Shown here: positions 40,258-50,383 of the stretch, in pieces
Numbering within the stretch: the stretch's first letter is position 1
Layout of the letters: every line of letters begins with the position of its first letter
Assembly (NCBI GenBank): GCA_028873865.1
Contig: JAPPNI010000017.1
Span: 1 to 50,383, forward strand
Direction of reading: 5' to 3'
DNA: 50,383 bases
DNA from: Chloroflexota bacterium
Lineage (GTDB): Bacteria > Chloroflexota > Dehalococcoidia > Bin125
The notes under the pieces: model-generated
Told to the model about the DNA's origin: nothing
What the model saw: only the letters and a program-made list of their open reading frames with translations
Databases searched by the model: none
Position numbers and translations under genes: made by a program

Positions 40258-41292
40258 TCAGTTGTCCGGGAAGACTGCGGTCTTGAGCACCGACGGATCC
40301 TCACGCGAGGTGTAGGACTGATCGGCCTCGGACAGGGCAAATCGATGCGACACGATGCGATCCACGGCATCGAGCGTCGGTAAGAGCGCCGCGGTGCGGC
40401 GGAACTGGTCAGGCGTGGCGTTCTGCGTGCCGGTCAGCGAGACCTCTCGGTAATGCAGGTCGTTGACATCGACGATCGCCGACGACTCCGGCGGAAAACC
40501 GGCGAACAGGTTGACGCTGCTCTGCCGTCCGGCGACCTGCAGGGCTGCTTCCGTCAGACCGTTGAGGCCGACGGAGACGATCACGACGTCGCAGCCATTG
40601 CCGCCCGTCGCCTCATCAACCGTGGCTCGCAACTCGTCGGGATCGCCCCTGCAGACTCGGGATGCGCCAACGGCGACCGCAGCTTCACGCCGCGCGTCGA
40701 CCGGCTCCGAGACGATGATCTCTCCGGCTCCCAGCGCTCTCGCGAGCAGCACGTGGAGTAAACCCATTGGCCCCGCGCCAAGGATCGCGATGCTGGCGCC
40801 AGCCCGGAAGCGGCATGATTCCAGCGAATTGAGCACACAGGCGGTAGGCTCCGTCAAAGCGGCCCGACCCCAGTCAGCGCCGTCGGCGAGTTTGACTGCG
40901 TGTCCCTGCGCGACCAGCGACGCCGGCAGCAGGACCTGCTCGGCCAGGCCGCCGTTGGCGTCATAGCCAAGCGTTTGGCGCGAGGTACAGCGGTTGCGCA
41001 GACCGCGGCGGCAGAACTCACAGCCGCCGCAGCAGATGATCGGGTACACGGCGACTCCGTCGCCCAGGCTCAGATCGTCGACACCCTCGCCGAGCGAGAT
41101 GACTTGACCGGCGAACTCATGCCCGGGCACAACCCCGGGCTTGGCGTACTTTTCACCTCGGTAAACACGCAGATCGGACGCGCAGACGCTCGCTGCCCCA
41201 ACTTCAATCACCACTTCACCCGGTCCCGGATTCGGAGACGGCAGATCACCGACCCGAATCTCACCGGGGCGGTCGAAGATCAGTGCTCGCAT
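40258..41292 (-). CDS. Zinc-dependent alcohol (sorbitol/threonine-type) dehydrogenase
   Basis: This 344-residue medium-chain dehydrogenase has catalytic-zinc residues C37 and H58-E59 and the structural-zinc cysteines C88, C91, C94 and C102. The Rossmann motif is I-L-G-A-G-P-M-G-L. It probably oxidises a polyol or related alcohol with NAD. It lies 2 bp before the RodZ-like gene on the minus strand. Confidence 0.9.
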   Translation of the reverse strand: MRALIFDRPGEIRVGDLPSPNPGPGEVVIEVGAASVCASDLRVYRGEKYAKPGVVPGHEFAGQVISLGEGVDDLSLGDGVAVYPIICCGGCEFCRRGLRNRCTSRQTLGYDANGGLAEQVLLPASLVAQGHAVKLADGADWGRAALTEPTACVLNSLESCRFRAGASIAILGAGPMGLLHVLLARALGAGEIIVSEPVDARREAAVAVGASRVCRGDPDELRATVDEATGGNGCDVVIVSVGLNGLTEAALQVAGRQSSVNLFAGFPPESSAIVDVNDLHYREVSLTGTQNATPDQFRRTAALLPTLDAVDRIVSHRFALSEADQSYTSREDPSVLKTAVFPDN

Positions 41293-41343
41293 GGGTGGGC
41301 CTATCGCCCAGATGGCGGTGTCGGCGACACCGAGCGGGCTGAG

Positions 41344-41676
41344 CTATGGCGTGCGCGCCGGCTCGGGTGGACGGGTACGCGGTCTCAACTCTGCCTCGGG
41401 GGTCCGGGAAGCGTGATACTGACGCAGCAAGCGCGACTTGCGCCGGGCAGCGGTATTCGCGTGAATCACGCCTCGTTGCGCCGCCCGGTCAAGAGCGCTC
41501 ACCGCGCGTTGGATGGCGTTGTCAGCGTCCGACCATTCCTGCGTGTCGATCGCGTCGTCAATGGCGTCCAGGGCGTCGCGGACCGAGCTGCGGGCAAACG
41601 TCCGCACCGGCTTGTTGCGCATCCGCCGCTTCTGGCTCTGACGTAGATACTTGACCGCAGCAGCCTTGTTGGCCAC
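41344..41676 (-). CDS. rpsT: 30S ribosomal protein S20
   Basis: This 110-residue protein is S20, with the basic N-terminal helix K-Y-L-R-Q-S-Q-K-R-R-M-R-N-K and the V-I-H-A-N-T-A-A-R-R-K-S-R-L motif. It starts with GTG at 41676. The C-terminal tail is longer than in E. coli (about 20 extra residues, Pro/Arg-rich). The gene is alone, divergent from murJ. Confidence 0.93.
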   Translation of the reverse strand: MANKAAAVKYLRQSQKRRMRNKPVRTFARSSVRDALDAIDDAIDTQEWSDADNAIQRAVSALDRAAQRGVIHANTAARRKSRLLRQYHASRTPEAELRPRTRPPEPARTP

Positions 41677-41816
41677 GACACCCCCGCTTTCTGAATCCGC
41701 CTCATCGTATCAGCCGATCCGCGAGTGTCTACCGCATTCCGGGCGCTGGCGGGCAAACCTTGAGACATCAACTCGGGCTGCGTGCATCTTCCGCCGCAGT
41801 TTGCGACAGTGAGCAA

Positions 41817-43448
41817 GTGAGCCTCAACGCCCCCACATCCCTCGGTGGACGACTCTTCGGCAGCCGCAGCGGCATCATCGGCGCGGTGTTCCTGATCGGC
41901 GTCTCGTTCCTTGGATCTCGTCTGCTGGGCCTGGCGAGGACCTCGGTCATCGCCGAACAGTACGGCACGTCCGTGGAACTCGACGCCTTCTGGGTTGCCA
42001 TGCGGCTGCCCGATCTGGTCTTTCAACTCCTCGCCGGCGCCACCCTGGCCTCCGCCTTCATCCCCGTCTACGCCCGTGTCCTCCAGAACCGCGGCGAGCG
42101 CTCCGCCTGGCGACTGGCCAGCATCGTGCTCAACTGGGTGCTCCTTGGCACCATCGCCCTGTCCGTTGCCGTGTTCTTCGCCGCCGAGTGGATCGTCCCC
42201 GCCCTCGCGCCGGGACTGGGTGAAGACTCCGGCGTCCAGGACGCGATCACCGAAGACGCCATCTTCCTCACGCGAGTGCTGCTCCTGTCGCCGATCCTCT
42301 TCTCGATCAGCGGCATGCTGACCGGCATCCTCCACGCCCGGCGGCACTTCCTCCTGCCGGCCATATCGCCCATGCTCTACAACCTCGCGATCATCCTCGG
42401 CGCCTTGCTCCTACCGGAACAGCTCGGCGTCGAGGCGCTCGTCATCGGCGTCGTCGCCGGCTCTGGTCTGCATCTGATGATCCAGCTGCCGGCGCTCTCC
42501 ACAGCTCTGGTCCGATCCGGCGGAGGGCTCGGTTTCCACTTCAACCTCGGCGACCCCGAAGCCCGAGAGGTGTTGCGCCTGATGGCCCCGCGCACGCTGG
42601 GCCTCGCCGCCGCCCAGATCAATCTGATCGTGCTCACGTTCTTCGGTTCGCTCGTCGGCGACTCGTCGATCTCGGCCCTCAACTTCGCCTGGCTGCTCCT
42701 GATGTTCCCGGTCGGCCTGTTTGGGATGTCCCTGGCCACTGCCGTCTTCCCCAGCCTCGCCGAGCGCGCCGCAGCAGCCGGGCCCAGCGCCGTCAATGCG
42801 ATGGTCTCGCAGACCCTCCGCTTCACCCTCTTCCTGGCCATCCCGGCCTCGATCGGGATGTTGCTGCTACGCGACTCGATCGTCGCCACGCTGCTCGAGC
42901 ACGGCGCCTTCGACGCCGCCGCGACCGATCTCGTCAGCGACGCGTTGTTGTTCTACGCCATCGGCGTATTCGCGCACGCCGCCATCGAGATCGTCTCGCG
43001 CGGCTTCTACGTGCTCGGCGACACCCGAACCCCGGTCGCGCTCGCGATCGCATCGATGCTGCTCAACATCATCCTCTGCGCGGCGCTGGTCGGTCCGATG
43101 GAGCTGAAGGGCCTGGCGCTGGCCCTGTCCATCTCGGCGATCGCCGAGTTTGTGCTGCTCACGCTGCTGCTCAACAGCAGGCTGAGTCGGCAGTTGCTAT
43201 CTCCAGCGATCTGGTGGTCAGCGGCCAGGACGATCGTCGCAACCGCGATCATGGGCCAACTGGTCTGGCTGCTGATCGAGTTGCTGGTTGGTCTCGACAT
43301 CGCCAGCGACTCGTGGATCACCCTGCTGCTCTGCGTCAGCGGCGGCGCAGTGGTCTACTTCCTCCTCAGCCTGATCATGAGGCAGGAGGAAGCCGAACTG
43401 CTGATCCTCCGAGTCGAGTCTGTGCTCTCCCGTGCATTCCGACGCTAA
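41817..43448 (+). CDS. murJ: MurJ/MviN lipid II flippase
   Basis: This 543-residue polytopic membrane protein flips the lipid II peptidoglycan precursor across the membrane. The family start G-S-R-L-L-G-L-A-R-T and L-D-A-F-W-V-A-M-R-L-P-D with A-F-I-P-V-Y-A are visible, with about fourteen helices. The start is uncertain: GTG at 41817 is preferred, TTG at 41760 is possible. Its presence with the PBP and RodZ supports a peptidoglycan wall. Confidence 0.88.
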   Translation: MSLNAPTSLGGRLFGSRSGIIGAVFLIGVSFLGSRLLGLARTSVIAEQYGTSVELDAFWVAMRLPDLVFQLLAGATLASAFIPVYARVLQNRGERSAWRLASIVLNWVLLGTIALSVAVFFAAEWIVPALAPGLGEDSGVQDAITEDAIFLTRVLLLSPILFSISGMLTGILHARRHFLLPAISPMLYNLAIILGALLLPEQLGVEALVIGVVAGSGLHLMIQLPALSTALVRSGGGLGFHFNLGDPEAREVLRLMAPRTLGLAAAQINLIVLTFFGSLVGDSSISALNFAWLLLMFPVGLFGMSLATAVFPSLAERAAAAGPSAVNAMVSQTLRFTLFLAIPASIGMLLLRDSIVATLLEHGAFDAAATDLVSDALLFYAIGVFAHAAIEIVSRGFYVLGDTRTPVALAIASMLLNIILCAALVGPMELKGLALALSISAIAEFVLLTLLLNSRLSRQLLSPAIWWSAARTIVATAIMGQLVWLLIELLVGLDIASDSWITLLLCVSGGAVVYFLLSLIMRQEEAELLILRVESVLSRAFRR

Positions 43449-43560
43449 GAAGGCGGGGGCGTGGCGCGGCCTCTGATAGAGTTGACCTTGTTCCGGCGCT
43501 GCTGCTTCGGCGCCGACGGGCTCACATACATCCAGTCACCGACAACATTGGCGAGAAACC

Positions 43561-44034
43561 ATGGCCTTGCAGGATCGCACGATCGTTTGCCGCGACTGCG
43601 GACGCGATTTCGTCTTCACCTCCGGCGAGCAGGAGTTCTATCAGTCCAAGGGACTGCAGAACGACCCGGTCCGCTGCCCCGAATGCCGCTCTGTGCGCAA
43701 GTCGATCCGCACCTCGCCCGAGGCCGAGGCCGGCTACGTCCGCTACGGCGGCGCCGCATCCTTCGGCGGCCGCACCCCGCGCCAGATGCACCCGGCCGCC
43801 TGCGCCATGTGCGGCGACATGATCGAAGTGCCCTTCCTGCCGCGCGGCGATCGCCCGGTCTTTTGCACGACGGTCAAGCGGATCATGACGCTCGGTTACC
43901 AGATGGATGAGATTCAACAGCGCTGGGGGATTCACCCGTGCCAGGTCGAGGGCATCAACCAGGACCTGCGCCGCGGTCTGATCCCGCCCAAGCCCGGCGT
44001 CGAGATCCCGGACTTCGAACGCACACGCTCCTAG
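43561..44034 (+). CDS. Two-part zinc-ribbon protein (zf-trcl type)
   Basis: This 157-residue protein begins with a zinc ribbon of the 'probable zinc-ribbon' type: C10-x-x-C13, F-V-F-T-S-G-E-Q-E-F-Y-x-x-K-G-L, then C39-P-E-C42. A second ribbon has C81-A-M-C84-G and, after the conserved P-R-G-D-R-P-V, only C102; the usual final cysteine is a Val (position 105). The rest is helical and basic. It may bind RNA or DNA; function is unknown. Confidence 0.8.
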   Translation: MALQDRTIVCRDCGRDFVFTSGEQEFYQSKGLQNDPVRCPECRSVRKSIRTSPEAEAGYVRYGGAASFGGRTPRQMHPAACAMCGDMIEVPFLPRGDRPVFCTTVKRIMTLGYQMDEIQQRWGIHPCQVEGINQDLRRGLIPPKPGVEIPDFERTRS

Positions 44035-44062
44035 ACATCCTCCGTTCACCAAGAAGGACGAC

Positions 44063-44366
44063 ATGGCAGACTCGCTGGCGCAACGCTGGATGCGCCTGAT
44101 GGGCGGTCAGGGCCGGCCCACTGCCCGTCCACCCAGCGACGCTGATGTCGCCGACAACGTCGCCCGCTATCCCGAGCGCGCCGCACAGGCGCTGGTCGAC
44201 CAATCTCGCCGCCGGGGACAGGCGTCTTCCGCCCGACAGGCCCGCGGCTGGATTAGCGGGCAGCTCGATGAAGCTGCCGAACTGCTCGACCAACCAACCC
44301 GCGACCGCATCGCCAAACTCGCCGACGCGCAGATCGCAAACCGATTCCTCGAGGACTCATCCGACG

Positions 44367-44383
<17 letters not shown>
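44063..44383 (+). CDS. Hypothetical helical protein
   Basis: Not recognised. The 106-residue product is Arg/Ala/Asp-rich and predicted mostly helical, with no membrane segment. AAGGA precedes the ATG. It follows the zinc-ribbon gene by 28 bp and overlaps ileS by 17 bp, so it belongs to their operon. Confidence 0.7.
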
Positions 44384-47744
<3,361 letters not shown>

Positions 47745-47751
47745 CCGACCG

Positions 47752-48879
47752 TCACTCGTCGCCGAGCCGCTGGCTGCGCTCTGCCGATCGCCGCTCCTGG
47801 CGCGCGGTTCGCGCGCCTTCGTCCGGGGCGTTCGTCGGAATCGGCTGATCGTGGATCAACTGCCGCGCCGCCGCCTGACGCACCCGTTCGCGCAGCGTCG
47901 TCGGCCCGGTTTCTTCCTCTGCTTCGTCGTCCTCATCGTCGTAGTGGCCGTACATCACTCGCGGCCACTCCGCCGCGATCTCCGCGCCGAACAGCAGCAC
48001 GCAGGCAGCGAGGTAGACGAAGAAGAGCAGGGCAATCGCCGCGCCCAGCGATCCGTAGACCGCGTCATAGTTGGAGAAGTTGCGCAGGTAGAAGGCGAAT
48101 CCGTGCTTCAGCGCCTCGAACAGCAGCGCGCCGACCAGCGCCCCGGCGACCACATCGCGAATCCGCGTCGTCACGCTCGGCACGACCTTGTAGATGATCG
48201 TGAACGTCGTCCAGGTCAACAGGAACGGCAACAACACCGCGAACAGACGGAAGAGCCCGCTCGCCTCGGACCCGAACGGACCCAGCGAATCCGCCACCGA
48301 ATCCGACACGTCGCGCCCGACCTGCAACACCGCCGTCGCCCCGATCGAGATCGTCAGCAACCCGCCCACGCCCAGCACCAGACCCAGGTCGACCAGCTTG
48401 CCCCGCACGAACGGCCGCCGAAACTCGAGGTCCCAGGCGGTATCCAGACTGAAGCGCAGCGCCGACATCATCCCCGTCGCCGCCCAGATCAGACCCAGGA
48501 TCGAGATCACGCCCACCGCCGACCGGCCGTCGGCGATCGGCTCAATCAGCTCCTCCAGGTCCTCCTTGCCCGCCCCCGACTGCAGCGGCAGCAGCTCGAA
48601 CAGCCCGTCCACGACCTCCTCGCGCAGACCATCATCGGTCAGCAACACCCCCGCGATCGAGACCACCAGGATCGCCAGCGGAAACAGCGAGAAGAACACG
48701 TAGTACGACATCGAAGCCGCAAGCTGCGCGCAATGGTCGTCGAGGAATTCGGAGACCGACCGTTTGGCCAGCAGCTGCAGATCGGTCCGCCACCAGCCCA
48801 GGTGCAGTACCAACCAGCGACGCCAGCCCGACCAGCGCCGGCGCAGCGAATCAGGATCAATCGGCGAGGCCCATCTCAT
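47752..48879 (-). CDS. YihY/BrkB family membrane protein
   Basis: This 375-residue integral membrane protein matches the YihY/BrkB family (sometimes mislabelled ribonuclease BN): H-C-A-Q-L-A-A-S-M-S-Y-Y-V-F-F-S-L-F-P-L, six or so hydrophobic segments, and the N-Y-D-A-V-Y-G-S-L-G-A-A-I-A-L motif. A charged cytoplasmic tail (about 310-375) follows. Function is not established. It is tail-to-tail with ileS and diverges from proB by 53 bp. Confidence 0.88.
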   Translation of the reverse strand: MRWASPIDPDSLRRRWSGWRRWLVLHLGWWRTDLQLLAKRSVSEFLDDHCAQLAASMSYYVFFSLFPLAILVVSIAGVLLTDDGLREEVVDGLFELLPLQSGAGKEDLEELIEPIADGRSAVGVISILGLIWAATGMMSALRFSLDTAWDLEFRRPFVRGKLVDLGLVLGVGGLLTISIGATAVLQVGRDVSDSVADSLGPFGSEASGLFRLFAVLLPFLLTWTTFTIIYKVVPSVTTRIRDVVAGALVGALLFEALKHGFAFYLRNFSNYDAVYGSLGAAIALLFFVYLAACVLLFGAEIAAEWPRVMYGHYDDEDDEAEEETGPTTLRERVRQAAARQLIHDQPIPTNAPDEGARTARQERRSAERSQRLGDE

Positions 48880-48932
48880 ATCGCCATTATCCGCCGACGG
48901 CGACGTACTCGGGCGGGACAGGCCGCAACTCC

Positions 48933-50060
48933 ATGACCAACCCCCAACCCCGACGCATTATCTGCAAGCTGGGCACCAACCTGCTCACCTCCGGCACCGA
49001 CCGCCTCGATCCCGGCGTCCTTGAGGAAGTCGTGCGCCAGGTCGCCGAACTGCGCCTCGACGGTGCCCAGGTCGCCGTCGTCACCTCGGGCGCCGTCACC
49101 GCCGGACGCGCCCGCGTCGGCGTCACCAAGACCCGTTCCTCCGTCGGCGCCCGACAGGCCCTCGCCGCCATCGGACAGGCCCAGCTCGTCCAGCGCTACG
49201 ACTCCCTGCTCCAGCGCTACAACCTGACCGCCGCGCAGGCCCTGATCACCCGCGGCGATGTGACCGAGCGCCGCGGCTACCTCAACGTCCGCAACACCCT
49301 GCTCCGACTCCTCCAGTACGGCGTCGTCCCGATCATCAACGAGAACGACGTCGTCGCCGACGAGGAACTGCGCGGCGGCGCCTTCGGCGAGAACGACGCT
49401 CTCTCCGCCCTGATCGCCAACCTGATCGACGCCGACCTGCTCATCCTCCTCAGCGATGTCGACGGCGTCTACGACGAGGATCCGCGCTCCAACGAGGGCG
49501 CAACGCTCATCGCCGTGCTGCCCAACCCCGCCTCGATGATGCAGGCCGCCGGCGATGTCGACGAGCGCAGCCGTGGCGGGATGCGGGCCAAGCTCGAGGC
49601 CGCCCGCCGCGCCTCCGCCGGTGGAACCGAAGTCGTCATCGCCTCCGGTCGCGAACCCAACGTGATCAGCCGGATCGCCGGCGGCGAACGCCTCGGCACC
49701 CTGATCCCCGCCGACACCACCATCCGCGACAGCCGCGAGCGCTGGCTGCTGGCCGGACTCCACAACGGAGAAGGCGTCGACCTCGACCAGGGAGCCGTCA
49801 CCGCCCTCACCCGGCACGGCCGCAGCCTGCTCCCCGCCGGCATCACCAACGTCCGCGGACAGTTCGAGCGCGGAGACATCATCCAGCTCTACGACGCCAA
49901 CGACATCCCGGTCGCCGTCGGCATCAGCAACTACTCGTCATCCGAAACCTCCAGAATCCAGGGCAAGAAGTCCTCCGAAATCGCCGAACAACTCGGCTAC
50001 AGCTACGGCTCCGCCGTCGTCCACCGCAACAACCTCGCCCTCCTCCCCAACGCCGAATAA
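48933..50060 (+). CDS. proB: Glutamate 5-kinase
   Basis: This 375-residue enzyme phosphorylates glutamate, the first step of proline synthesis. The amino-acid kinase domain has I-C-K-L-G-T-N-L-L, V-V-T-S-G-A-V, I-I-N-E-N-D-V-V and F-G-E-N-D; the C-terminal PUA domain (about 285-375) is present. The length is normal. proA is not visible downstream within the window; a gene desert with palindromes follows instead. Confidence 0.95.
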   Translation: MTNPQPRRIICKLGTNLLTSGTDRLDPGVLEEVVRQVAELRLDGAQVAVVTSGAVTAGRARVGVTKTRSSVGARQALAAIGQAQLVQRYDSLLQRYNLTAAQALITRGDVTERRGYLNVRNTLLRLLQYGVVPIINENDVVADEELRGGAFGENDALSALIANLIDADLLILLSDVDGVYDEDPRSNEGATLIAVLPNPASMMQAAGDVDERSRGGMRAKLEAARRASAGGTEVVIASGREPNVISRIAGGERLGTLIPADTTIRDSRERWLLAGLHNGEGVDLDQGAVTALTRHGRSLLPAGITNVRGQFERGDIIQLYDANDIPVAVGISNYSSSETSRIQGKKSSEIAEQLGYSYGSAVVHRNNLALLPNAE

Positions 50061-50093
50061 CCCCCCCTCTGGAGACCCGCGCCGATCAAAGTC

Positions 50094-50201
50094 GCCCCCG
50101 CGTAGGCGGGGGCATGCCCCCTCTCCCGACACCCGCCATTCCCGCTTCCCCGATTCCCCCCTCTGGGGGGAATCTGCCGAAGGCTGAAGGGGGGTCCCCC
50201 C
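50094..50201. repeat. Cluster of three GC-rich palindromes downstream of proB
   Basis: Three hairpins lie in 108 bp: GCCCCCGC/GCGGGGGC with a four-base loop at 50094-50113, a perfect ten-pair GATTCCCCCC stem with a TCT loop at 50152-50174, and a six-pair G/C run at 50189-50201. The first is shaped like the arms of the 1344-1500 element. One or more probably terminates proB. No gene is seen in 50061-50301. Confidence 0.6.
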
Positions 50202-50301
50202 ATCCACCAACACCCACCCCTCTCCGACAACCACAACGCACAACACCGAACACTCATTCCCTATAGTGACAGAACATGCGTATCGCACGAAAGGACGAAC
50301 C

Positions 50302-50383
50302 ATGCACATCACCCCCAGGCGCCGACGACGCGCCATGCGCGCCCACTACCTCGCCCAGCGCGGCCTCTCCCAGCGACAGATCG
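50302..50383 (+). CDS. Start of a gene with an HTH-like N-terminus (partial)
   Basis: An ATG at 50302 with AAGGA upstream opens a frame running off the window end. The 27 visible residues begin with five basic residues and continue R-A-H-Y-L-A-Q-R-G-L-S-Q-R-Q-I, like the first helices of a helix-turn-helix domain. A TATAGT at 50262-50267 may be its -10. Function cannot be assigned. Confidence 0.55.
   Translation, partial: MHITPRRRRRAMRAHYLAQRGLSQRQI

Overview
The window is a 50.4 kb stretch of a high-GC bacterial chromosome. It is densely coding, with no rRNA genes, no CRISPR array and no gene-free stretch over 300 bases. The gene content suggests an aerobic, organic-matter-oxidising Chloroflexota lineage, perhaps Dehalococcoidia or SAR202-like: class III CoA-transferases, an F420-type LLM oxidoreductase, a thiolase/DUF35 pair, amidohydrolases, a type-2-like IleRS and a two-part zinc-ribbon protein. 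The lineage call is inference from gene content only.

Layout. 1-6018: a CoA-transferase, a 157-bp element with perfect inverted ends, a D-aminoacylase-like amidohydrolase, and the CotH / VTC-domain / DUF4956 trio. 6031-6128: a selenocysteine tRNA. 6166-12911: a nuclease-rich segment. It holds a DUF262/DUF1524 (GmrSD-like) protein abutting the tRNA, a Mrr-type endonuclease translationally coupled to a membrane-anchored Mrr-like protein with a degenerate active site, an isocitrate/isopropylmalate-type dehydrogenase, an amidohydrolase, and an exported HNH-Excalibur lipoprotein. 12908-19641: Ldh2 dehydrogenase, cupin, DUF2461, MFS exporter, LLM oxidoreductase, enoyl-CoA hydratase and amidohydrolase. 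19638-24212 (minus strand): thiolase, DUF35, sugar dehydrogenase and a thioredoxin/NHL-repeat selenoprotein, probably one transcription unit. 24275-31260: a double-length CoA-transferase, a secreted beta-propeller protein, a duplicated-domain lipoprotein and an acyl-CoA dehydrogenase. 31398-50060: mostly housekeeping genes (PBP, zincin, glycerate kinase, MtaB, ScpB, DUF503, RimO, RodZ/PASTA, alcohol dehydrogenase, S20, MurJ, IleS, YihY, ProB). The window ends in the start of an HTH-like gene.

The main discovery is a linked selenocysteine story. The NHL-repeat protein at 19638-21146 is interrupted by one in-frame UGA exactly where the family has the first cysteine of its CxxC redox motif, giving U-I-N-C. 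A seven-pair hairpin lies 25 nt after the UGA, within the spacing and loop rules for a bacterial SECIS. A tRNA with the UCA anticodon, six-pair D stem and long variable arm is 13.5 kb away. A standard gene caller would begin this protein at an internal TTG (20978) and lose the redox domain. The second point of interest is the Mrr / membrane pseudo-Mrr / dehydrogenase gene set next to other nucleases.
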